Shown: piece by piece, positions 23,301 to 35,300 of the stretch
Layout: the number at the start of each line of letters is the position of its first letter
Numbering within the stretch: the stretch's first letter is position 1
Assembly: GCF_002776525.5 (NCBI RefSeq)
Contig: NC_045438.1
Location: 143,942,095 to 144,006,094 of the forward strand
DNA: 64,000 nt
From: Piliocolobus tephrosceles
Taxonomy: Eukaryota > Chordata > Mammalia > Primates > Cercopithecidae
Direction of reading: 5' to 3'
Position numbers and translations under genes: made by a program
The notes under the pieces: generated by a model
Told to the model about the DNA's origin: nothing
Databases searched by the model: none
Seen by the model: only the letters and a program-made list of their open reading frames with translations

Positions 23301-26300
23301 AGTCAGGGCTTGGCTCTCAGGCTCTGAGGAGGTTGAGGAACAGCGGTCGGGCTGTGCTTCCCATGTTGAGTACTGACTTGGCTCTCACTTGCTTCTGGTT
23401 CTTCAGTTGTACCTAGGGGCTGGCTGTGCCTCCACTGTGTGTCTCCCTCTGGCCACCTCTCCTCCCTCTTTCCCACACACAATCTTCAGCTTCCACTGTC
23501 TTCCTGATTTAAAAGATTCCATTAAAACCATTTCTGGGCAGGTGTGGTGGCTCACGCCTGTAATCCCGGCACTTTGGGAGGTCAGGAGTTTGAGAGCAGC
23601 CTGGCCAATGTGGTGAAACCCCGGTTCTACTAAAAATACAAAAATTAGCCAGATGTGGTGGCGGGTGCCTGTAATCCCAGTTACTCGGGAGGCTGGGGCA
23701 GGAGAATCGATTGAACCCAGTGGGGCAGAGGTGCAGTGAGTCAAGACTGCACCACTGTACTCTAGCCTGGACAACAGAGTGAGACTCCATCTCAAAAAAA
23801 AAAAAAAAATTGGATGTTTGATATTACAAGAAACTTCCTTGTGACTCCAAAATGAATTTTTTTAAACAGCAGAATAAGGAGAGAAGTTTCATATACCAAT
23901 AGTGTGGATTATAACATTTTTTTAAACAAACAAATCTTTCCTAAAAGCAGTTTCCCTTCACTATCTCTAAATCCTGAACATGGCATCTGTGATTCTGCAC
24001 CCCTGGCTGGGATGCTTTCATCAAGGACTGCTCTCCACAGGGATTTTGTCATCAAGAGAAGAAAGAACAGGACAATGTCAGGATTACAGCTAAAATGCAA
24101 ACCATCTGCAAACAAAGCCAGTCTTCCATTCCGTAGGTGTTCCAACAGAGGAATGAACTTTGTCTCGAGATCCTAATTGCTGAGGCAGTGAGGGACAGAA
24201 TTATCATCGCTATAACAAAATTTAGGGAGGGCAGTAAAGACCTACAGCGACAGACCGCATCGGGACTTGGTGCAATGGCAGGGCTAGAGCAGCTCATGAC
24301 CAGACAACGCCCCCCATTCATGTAACTGGTAGGCAGAATTCACTTTTCTCAGGTTTCTCATTGTTTGCAAAATAGGCTTGCCGGGCACTCTACCAAAATG
24401 ACTTCTTTGTTTTCATTTTTTTTTTTTTTTTTGCCTTTTAACATAATTTATTTTAGCTATTATTAATTTTTTATTTTAACCTTTGTGGCTTTTGTGTGAA
24501 AACATAGTTGAAAATTCCATTCTATTCCATGTATAGATGTAGATCTCTCATACTCTGTACTCTAATCAGGGTAGTTAGCACATCTGTCACCTCAAACATC
24601 AATCATTTCTTTGTACTGGGAACGTTCAAGATCCACTCTTCGAATAATAGCTATTTGAAAATATACAAGGCGTTGTTGCTAATTACAGTCACCCTACAGT
24701 GCTATAGAACACCAGAGCTTATTCCTTCTGTCTAGCTGTAATATTCTTCAACCAATCCCTTTCTATCCCCACCTCCCAGCCGAAGTGTTTTTTGCTGATT
24801 AAGCTTTTGATATTGAAACCATGAAATTTACTTTCACAAGTAATATAATATACTTACCTTTTCTACTGCTTTTTCATTAATCAATGGGCCCTGAGTAGTT
24901 CCTTCCTCAAATCCATTACCTACATGCAGGTTCTTCTCCATGGCCTCAGCAAATGCTTTCACAAAGGCATCGTGGATGCCCCTTTGCACCAAGAATCGGT
25001 TTGAGCAAACACAAGTCTGGACAGGAGACAAAAACAAACCCATACAGTCTGTCAGAAGCTGCAGACCTGACCAGTGAATGTGTGGCTGCTACCGCCTCTC
25101 TGTGAAAACACTTCTCTCAGTGGCTGTCATGTGTTCAACCTGCCATTTTCCTCCTCACATGGGCTTGGCCCCAAAGATAAAAGCACTGAGTCAGTGCATG
25201 TTCCCCTCCAATTCCCTCCACAGCTGCTATGCTACACAGCTGTTATGCATCAGTGATTAGTTGCCAATAAGTACCTATATAGAAAAAAAAAAAAAAAGCC
25301 ACCCAATCCATGTTTTTTTCAAATGGCTTTTGTTTATTTTGTTTCCCCAGGGGGTGGGAAAAGAATCTGCAGTTCTCCTGGGGGACTGTGATGCTGCAGC
25401 CTCAGCAGAGGCTAAGAGGAATGTGGACCAACACCAACTTATAGTCTTTTCTTTTTCGGAGACAGGGTCTCGCTCTGTTGCCCAGGCTGGAGTGCAGTAG
25501 TGGTGAGTTCACTGCAGCCTTGACCTCCGGGGCTCAAGTGATTCTTCTACCTCAGCCTCCCAAGTAGGTGGGACTATAAGCACTTGCCACCACGCCCAGC
25601 TAATTTTTTTTTTTTTTTTTTTTTTTTTTTGAGACAGAGTCTCGCTCTGTTGCCCAGGCTGGAGTGCAGAGGCTGAATCTTGGCTCACTGCAAGCTCCGC
25701 CTCCCAGGTTTACGCCCTTCTCCTGCCTCAGCCTCCCCAGTAGCTGGGACTACAGGCGCCCGCCACTTCACCCAGCTAGTTTTTTTTTGTATTTTTTTAG
25801 TAGAGACGGGGTTTCACTGTGTTAGCCAGGATGGTCTTGATCTCCTGACCTCGTGATTCGCCCGTCTCAGCCTCCCAAAGTGCTGGGATTACAGGCTTGA
25901 ACCACTGCACCTGGCCCCAGCTAATTTTAAAAATTTTTTTGGCTGGGCGCAGTGGCTCGTGCCTGTAACCCTAGCACTTTGGGAGGCCGAGGCGGGTGGA
26001 TCACCTAAGGTCAGGAGTTCGAGACTAGCCTGGCCAACATAGTGAAACCCGTCTCTACTAAAAATACAAAAATTAGCTGTAGTCCCACCTACTCAGGAAG
26101 CTGAGGCAAGAGAATCTCTTGAACCCGGGAGGTGGAGGTTGCAGTGAGCTGACATCACACCACTGCACTCCAGCCTGGGCAACAGAGTGAGACTCTGTTT
26201 TTTTTTTTATTTATTTATAAATAAATAAAAAACTCTGTTGCCCAGGCTGGTCTCCAACTCCTGGGCTCAAGTGATCCTCCTGCCTTGGCCTCCCAAAATG

Positions 26301-29300
26301 CTGGGATTACAGTTGTGAGCCACCATACCTGTCCCCAAGTTGTAGCCATATAGCGTTACTGATGGTAACATATATTGACATTTTGTGTTTATGAAGGAAA
26401 ATATACCTATTTCTGACAAAACCAAGCTTATTTAGGTTATGTGGAAGGGAAAATCTTAATTACTAAAGGCCAAAGCAAGGATGAAAATTATTTGATAGAG
26501 AATATCACACAACATTTCATAGTTTTTTTACAATATAACCTTTTGGGGATTTTACTCTGTTTCTAGAATGCAGTTAAAATTACATATTGATGGTACTTTT
26601 AAGATGAAATGCTTAAGAATATTTAAGAAGGCAGGATCCTGGCAGCAGCTTGGATAGAACTGGAAGACAGGATCCTTGGCTCAGAGTCCTAGCTCCTCAG
26701 CAGATCTGACACTGTGGCCCGAATATGTCTGATCTCAAGTCACTTTTTCTTTCTAGAGTTTCATTTCCTCATCTGTAAAATGCAACATTTGTAGAGCTGA
26801 TAACTGTGAAGGTCCCTGACAGATCAAATATTCCAGGATTTCCTAGGAAGACATGAGCTCAGGCCTCTGGTCTCCCAGGACAGCCCAGTTACTCCTCCAA
26901 AACACTGCTGGTGTGGGCCTGTGTCCTGTAGAGGGCACCTCTGATGCTCCCTCCATCTCGGGACAGCGAGTCCCCACTGGGTCACAGCAGGCAGCAGGGT
27001 TTTGAGTTTTTCCAGCCACGACCCTCCTCAACATTTTCTTACTTTCTTTCCCTTGGCCTCAGAGACCCCAATTGTTCAAGGCCGTTCTGTGTCTGAGGAG
27101 ATGATTATATCCGTTCAGTAGAAAAGAGATCAATGAAAGAAAACTATAAAAATAACCAGATTAAAACGGTAGGGGAAAGAAGAAAACAGAGAACAATTTG
27201 ACTAAAGGACATCTGCTGTTCAGAAAATTCTCTGAAGCCAGGGACTGCACTTTATTTTGGGGGGGCCCCTCTGAGCCTAGTATAGTCCCTGGTTAAAAAA
27301 AAAAAAAAGTAAGGCATATACTAAATATTTGCTGAAAGAGTCAATGAATAAAGAATGAATAGTGGAAGGAACCCAAAAGTAGTTTCCTTCTGGGATTTAA
27401 GGCAGTAGAGGTGGTGGGATCTTTGTCACACAAACACACACTCACATGCACACACACACACACAACCTGAAATACTCTTCAGGACTCACCTGTCCAGTGT
27501 TCCTAAATTTAGATGCCAGGGCCCCTGCTACAGCCTGGTCCACGTTGGCACTGTCAAATACTATAAATGGAGCAAGGCCTCCCAGCTCCATGGAGACCCT
27601 TTTCACAGAGTTTGCTGCATGGTGCAACAGGATCTGTGAGCAGAGGAGAGAATGCTGTGAGCGCAGAAATCCACTACCAGGATTGTTAAGCCTTTGTTTA
27701 AAAAAATTACCAAGCGGTGAAAAAGGCAAGGTGCACAGTGGTGTACATGGGATAACTCTTTGCATAAGAAAAGGGAGAAATAAGAATATGTTATTTACAT
27801 TTGCTTGTATTTGATAAAGAAACACTGGGAAGAGGCTGGGTGTGGTAGTGTGCACCTGTAATCCCAGCACTTTAAGAGGCTGAAGTGGGAGGATTACTTG
27901 AGGCCAGGGGTTCCAGACCAGCCTGGGCAACATAGTGAGACTCCATTTCAAAAATTAAATAAATAAATAAATTAGTAAAATAAACGTTGAGACGACAAGA
28001 CACAAAAAGTCATTACTTATAGAAAGAGGGAGGGAGTCAGGGTTGGAGTGAGGATGAGACTTGTCATGGTAAACATTAATACTGTCTTAATTTCCGAACC
28101 ATATAAGTAAGTGTATTATCTATCCAAAACAATTATATGATGGGCTTAAAAATCATAGAGATAAGGTAATAAAATCACCTAGAATCCCACAATCCATAGC
28201 TTACACTGATAACATTTTAAAGTACATCCATTTAGAATTTAGCCATGCAGGTTCATGTACATGTACATCTAAAAAAAAAACAAAAAAAAAGGATAGTATA
28301 ATTATATAATTATACAGTTTTGTAATCTGCTTTATCTTCCCAATGAATCACATATTTGGGACGTCTATCTTAAAATTTTCATAACATTTTATACCTTGCT
28401 CCTTTAATGTAACACTATAATGTGAAGATCCTCTTATGTCAGCACATATGTTTCTGGAACTTTGTCTATTTATTATTATTACTATTATTATTGAGATGGA
28501 GTCTCGCTCTGTTGCCCAGGCTGTAGTGCAGTTGTGCAGTCTCCAGTTACTGCAACCTCCATCTTCTGGGTTCAAGCAATTCTTCTGCCTCAGCCTCTTG
28601 AGTGCTGGGATTATAGACATGTGCCACCACGCTTGGCTAATTTTTGTATTTTTTTTTTTTTTTTTTGAGACAGAGTCTCGCTCTGTCCCACAGGCTGGAG
28701 TGCAGTGGCCGGATCTCAGCTCACTGCAAGCTCCGCCTCCCAGGTTTATGCCATTCTCCTGCCTCAGCCTCCTGAGTAGCTGGGACTACAGGCACCCGCC
28801 ACCTCGCCCGGCTATTTTTTTGTATTTTTTAGTAGAGATGGAGTTTCACCGAGTTAGGCAGGATGGTCTCGATCTCCTGACCTCGTGATCCGCCCGTCTC
28901 GGCCTCCCAAAGTGCTGGGATTACAGGCTTGAGCCACTGCGCCCGGCCAATTTTTGTATTTTTAGTAGAGATGGGATTTTGCCATGTTGGCCAGGCTGGT
29001 CTTAAACTCCTGACCTCAACTGATCTGTCTGCCTCAGCCTCCCAAAGTGCTGGGATTATAGGTGTGAGCCACTGTGCCCGGCCTAGAACACTCCTTTAGA
29101 TGCGTACATTGTATTCTACTGCATGATTCTGTAATTTATTTATTCAGGCCCCATCTGTTGGACATTTAGGTTGTTTCCATCCTTGCTGTTAAAAAAAATG
29201 CTGTGGATTGCGCCACTGCACTCCAGCTTGAGTGACAGAGCAAGACTCTGTCGCAAAAAACAAACAAAACAAAACAAAACAAAATGCTGTGATTATTCTG

Positions 29301-32300
29301 TCAGGATGAACATGTAGAATTGCTAGCTCAACGTATAATCGTAAGGCTTTTGTTACATATAGTTATTCCAGTTTAAATATCCAGTAAGAGATTTCATAGC
29401 CTAAGAAGCTGCTCAGGGATGTTTAAATGATTAATTAAGGAGAGTACGTCTTTGTCCAGTCATGGCTGCAGGGAAGATGGGACCACACTTGCGACGGTTC
29501 GAGTGAAACAGACCGTGTTCACAAGCTCAAGGTGGCTCTAGTGTTGCCCCCCAAGTGTTGTACATTCTGAGGTCATGAGTTTTGTGACAGGGTTCTTGGT
29601 AAAAACACAGAATGGCTGGAAAGCTGGGCCTGTGTGGGTCCTGTGTATGTGTCCGTACGTTAATATTCCAGCTATCAAATGGTAGTAACAATCTTCTCTG
29701 AAACATTACTGTTCAACAAAGTAGTTCAAGTTTTAAGACTACACATATTTCTTTACTGGATGCAACATAACCATTTAAAATTTGTTTTTATGTTTTTATT
29801 GTAAAATTTTTAAGAAATGTCATTGACTGTTCCTGGATTTGCTTCAGTGCAAAATGATTCTCACCGTTGCGTCACTCCATTTTGCCTCCACCTGGCCTTG
29901 AGCATAGGTCCTGTCTCTGGTGTCTGTCCCTCCACCTGCGCTGGCTCTGTGTCCTCTGACAGTGTCCTCTCGCCACTCAGTCTCTGCTTTCCCAGGAAGG
30001 CGGCTTGCCCTGGCCACTGGGTAATGGTATAAACTCCTGTGATGTCTTAATGAATCTTTTCAGCTCCAGTTCCCATGGGCTGACCTCAGGGCCTCAGCTT
30101 CCAAAGACAACATATGATTGGCCCGGCCTACCTTTCTTTCTTTCTCTTTTTTTTTTGAGTTTAGGAGCGGAAGTTTAATAGGCATAAGAGAAAGAAACAG
30201 AAAGGAAAACAGCTCTCTGTCTTCTCTGGTGAAGGAGAGGGGACTTCCGAGAGGAAAAGGGCCCGACCCAGCCCACCCTTCTATGCCAGGCTACTTGTCC
30301 TAGATCACTGGCCAGCCCACAATCTACATTTTGCTCAAGTTAATGACCACTCATGGTTCAGTTCTCTGAACAGAGGAAGAGACAAGGTATCATGTGCTTT
30401 AAAACCTGGCTGCTGTCTTCTCAGTGGGGTCCTGGGAGGGGTGGCCCCCCTAGAAAGAAGCAAGGGCAGGGCAGGCATCCCTAGAACAGGCTCGCTGTGT
30501 ATGCCTCAGTTACAAGAAAAGGTTCTCCACCCCAGGACCAGCAGCTGAGCCACTAATCTCTGAAGACCAGCTCAGCAGAGGTGCTTGCTATATGCATTAA
30601 TTATCCTTTTAGCTGTATTTGTCACATTTCCCATTCAGTCACTTGAGGTCCATCACTGTCCTAGGTAAAGAGGAGCAAAGCTGGACTTGGCAGGGTCATG
30701 GCTGATATTTTCCTGGAGCCCTGTTGGATGAGGATAGTTTGCTGAGAAAACTGAGTTGCTGCCCTTCACCCAGTATCCTGGGAATTTCTCTGGCTTGAAC
30801 GACGAAGGATTTATAACCCTTTCTCCCAGGCTTCCCTTTTTCTAACTACTTCGTAGTAACATTTGAATCCTTCTGCAGGTAAGTTTGCATTGTAAGACCC
30901 ACTGATCAGGGCATAGTAGTTTATGGATCTAAAAATTCCCATTCCTATTATGAATGAATGGTAGGATTCCAAAGCACTACTCCTGGAATATGAATTTATA
31001 GCATGACAAAAGTGATTATGATTGGGAGACATTAAAATTACATTATTCCAGCTGGGCACACTGGCTCACACCTATAATCCCAGCACTTTGGGAGGCCCCT
31101 AAGGAGAGAGGATCACTTGAGGCCAGGAGTTCCAGATCAGCCTGGCCAACATGGCAAAACCCCATCTCTACAGAAAATACAAAAATTAGCCAGGCGTAGT
31201 GGCACATGCCTGTAATCCTAGCTACTCAAGAGTCTGAGGCATGAGAATCACTTGAACCCAGGAAGTGGAGGTTACAGTGAGCCGAGAGCACGCCACTGCA
31301 CTCCAGCCTGGGCGACAGGGCAACTGTCTCAAAAAAAAAAAAAAAAATTAAATTATTCCCTCTTGCTTCTCATGGTTTCTAAAATGACCACAGATGCACA
31401 AAATCTTTGAAATTAGACTTTTTAATTTTTATTATTTTTTGAGGCAGGGTCTCACTCCTATTGCCCAGGCTGGAGTACAGTGACATGATCACAACTCACC
31501 ACAGCCTCGACCTCCCAGGCTCGGGTGATCCTCTCACCTCAGCCTCCCAAGTAGCTGGGACTACAGGTGTGTGCCACTAAGCCTAGCTAATTTTTTTTTT
31601 TTTGTAGAGACAGGGTTTCACCATGTTGTCTAGGTTAGTCTTGAACTCCTGGGGCTCAAGCAATCCTCCTGCCTTGGCCTCTCAAAGTGTGAGGATTACA
31701 GGTGTCAGCCAGCACACCTGGACAGATTTATATTATTTTTTATCTGTTATGTGTTTATGGACATGAATACTATGAGTACAGATACATATATGTGTATATG
31801 TAAACTAGTAGAAAAAAAGCACACCATCTGAAGAGAAACACCATAAACAAAAACTTTTGTTATACCTTGATTTTTTCTCTTTTGGACATTTTTTAAATTA
31901 TTTATTATTTTTTAATTTCTTAATTTTTTTTTTTTTTGAGACGGAGTCTTGCTCTGTCACCCAGGCTGTAGTGCAGTGGTGCGATCTCAGCTCACCTCAC
32001 TGCAAGCTCTGCCTCCCGGGTTCACGGCATTCTCCTGCCTCAGCCTCCCAAGTAACTGGGACTACAGGCACCCACCACCACGCCAGCTAATGTTTTGTAT
32101 TTTTAGTACAGACGGGGTTTCACCGTGTTAGCCAGGATGGTCTTGATCTCCTGACCTTGTGATCCGCCCACCTCAGCCTCCCAAAGTGTTGGGATTACAG
32201 GCATGAGCCACCACACCTGGCCCTCTTTTGGACATTTAAAAGGATAAATAAACATCTACTTACAGGCACACACACATTAAGTTTTCAGCAAAGAACATTT

Positions 32301-35300
32301 CATCATTTAAGGGAAAAAAAACTCAAAGAAAAAGACCTTGTCAATTATCTAAGTACTTTTAGACTAAACACAATTTTTGTTCAATTCAAATACATCCATT
32401 TCAACATTAATTGTGTTTCTGGAATCTCTAATTCCACATTATTGAAAGAAACCTGCATTCTAGAATTGAAAAAAATACAAGGGAGAACTTTCACCCACTT
32501 CACATACAACAAGTATTGTAAAAATAATGGGACCCTCACTACCCCAATTTCTTTGGTTTTGTCAAGCAGGAACCTATGTCATGCCATAAAGAACTGTCCA
32601 AAATACCTCCAGAGGGTGGTCAGATATTACTTTATTCAACCAACAGACCTTTTTTTTTTGAAACAGTGTCTTGCTCTATCACCCAGTCTGGAGTGCAGTG
32701 GCACAATCGCGGCTTACTGCAACCTCTACCTCCCGGGTTCAAGTGATTCTCATGCCTCAGTCACCTGAGTACCTGGGATTACAGGTGTGCACCACGACGC
32801 CTGGTTAACTGTTGTACTTTCTGTAGAGACAGGGTTTCACCATGTTGGCCAGGCTGGTCTTGAACTCCTGGCCTCAAGTGATCTGCCCACCTCAGCCTCC
32901 CAACGTGCTGGAATTACAGGCGTGAGCCACCATGCTTGGCCTGTGACAAAGCTTTTAACACTGTGCTGGAAATCTTTCCAAAATTGGTGATCAGGATGAA
33001 ATAGTATTTTTATAACCTATCAAGATAAAATATTAGAAAGATATTTGTTTTCTTTGAAACTTGAGTCACATACCTTTCCTGTAGTTGTTGAACCAGTAAA
33101 GGAAATTTTGGACACCAGGGGATCAGTACAAATTGCCTCCCCTACTTCCTTGGCATTCTTTCGAGAACAGGGAATAACATTGTATACACCTGGAGGAATT
33201 CCAGCCTGGCTTGCAAGCTATAAACAGAAACATCAAACATGTGGCAACAATTTACTAAACTGAAAAAAAAAAAGAAAAGAGAAATAAATCATTCAAGACT
33301 ACTATGAATACCTTTACTCGCATAAACTAGAAAACCTAGAGGAGATAGATAAATTCCTGGAAATATACAAGCCTCCTAGCTTAAATCAGGAAGAACAAGA
33401 TACCCCAAACAGATCAATAACAAGCAGCAAGACTGAAATGGTAATAAAATAATTACCAACCAAAAAAAGTTCAGGACCAGACAGATTCACAGCAGAATTC
33501 TACCAGGCATTCAAAGAAGAATTGGTACCAATCCTATTGACACTATTCCACAAGATACAGAAAGAGGGAATCCTCCCTAAATCATTCTATGAAGCCAGTA
33601 GTGCCGTGGCTTCATAGGAAGGACATAACCAAGGAAAGGACATAACCCAAAAGGAAAACTACAGACCAATACCTCTGTTGGACATAGATGCAAAAATCCT
33701 TAACAAAATACTAGCTAACCAAATCCAACAACACATCAAAAAGATAATCCACCATGATCAAGTGGGTTTCATACCAGGAATGCAGGGATGGTTTAACATA
33801 TGCAAGTCAATAAATGTGATATACCACATAAACAGAATTAAAAACAGAAATCACATGATCATCTCAATAGATGCAGAAAAAGCTTTCAACAAATACAGCA
33901 TCCCTTTATGATTAAAACTCTCAGCAAAATGGGTATACAAGGGACATACCTCAATGTAATAAAAGTCATCTATGACAAACCCACAGCCAACATAATACTG
34001 AATGGGGAAAAGTTGAAAGCATTACCTTTGAGAACTGGAACAAGAAGACAAGGATGCCTACTCTCACCACTTCTCTTCAACATAGTACTGGAAGTCCTAG
34101 CCAGAGCAATCAGACAAGAGAAATAAATAAAGGGCATCCAAATCAACAAAGTCAAACTGTTGCTGTTTGTTGATGGTATGATTGTTCACCTAGAAAACCC
34201 TAAAGACTCCTCCAGGAAGCTCCTAGAACTGATAAAAGAATTCAGCAAAGTTTCCAGAGACAAAGTTAACGTATACAAATCAGTAGCTATTCTATACACC
34301 AACAGCAACCAAGCTGAGAACCAAATCAAGAATTCAATCCCTTTTACAACAGCTGCAAAAAGAAATATGTATAAAATACTTAGGAATATATCTAACCAAC
34401 GAGATGAAAGACCTCTACAAGGAAAACTACAAAACACTGCTGGAAGAAATCATAGACAACACAAACAAATGGAAACACATCCCATGCTCATGGATGGGTA
34501 GAATAAATATTGTGAAAATGACCATACTGCCAAAAGCAATCTACAAATTCAATGCAATTCCCATCAAAATACCTCGGTTATTCTTCACAGAACTAGAAAA
34601 AACAATCCTAAAATCCAAATGCAACCAAAAAAGAGCCTGCATAGCCAAAGCAAGACTAAGCAAAAAGAACAAATCTGGAGGCATCACATTACCTGATTTC
34701 AACTATAAGACCATAATCACCAAAACAGCATGGTATTGGTATAAAAATAGGCACATAGACCAATGGAACAGAATAGAGAACCCAGAAATAAAGCCAAATA
34801 CTTAACAGCCAACTGATCTTTGACAAAGTAAACAAAAACATAAAGTGAAGAAAGGACACCCTATTCAACAAATTGTGCTGAGATAATTGGCAAGCCACAT
34901 GTAGGAGAATAAAACTGGATCCTCATCTCTCACCTTATACAAAAATAAACTCAAGATGAATCAAGGACTTAAATCTAAGACCTGAAACTATAAAAATCCT
35001 AGAAGATAACGTTGGAAAAACCCTTCCAGACACTGGCCTAGGCAAGGATTTCATGACCAAGAACCCAAAAGCAAATGTAACTAAAATTCAAAGATAAATA
35101 GTTGGGACTTAATTAAACTAAAGAGCTTTTGCATGGCAAAAGGAACAGTCAGCAGAGTAAACAGACAACCCACAGAGCAGGAGAAAGTCTTCACAATCTA
35201 TACATCTGACAAAGGACTAATATCCAGAATCTACAACAAACTCAAACAAATTAGCAAGAAAAAATCAAACAATCCCATCAAAAAGTGGGCTAAGGACATG

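Larger units (their letters stand above)
19901..24857 (-). other. ALDH5A1: ALDH5A1 intron 7
   Basis: 5 kb with GT-AG ends. 20700-22150 is AT-rich with no repeat I can name; the rest is listed repeats. Confidence 0.85.
25017..27489 (-). other. ALDH5A1: ALDH5A1 intron 6
   Basis: 2.5 kb, GT-AG. The Alu nest occupies most of its exon 7 half; 26830-27430 shows no repeat I can name. Confidence 0.85.
27634..33073 (-). other. ALDH5A1: ALDH5A1 intron 5
   Basis: 5.4 kb, GT-AG, with ten Alu-derived pieces. 27980-28470 and 29300-31040 hold no gene; the latter has no repeat I can name. Confidence 0.8.
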
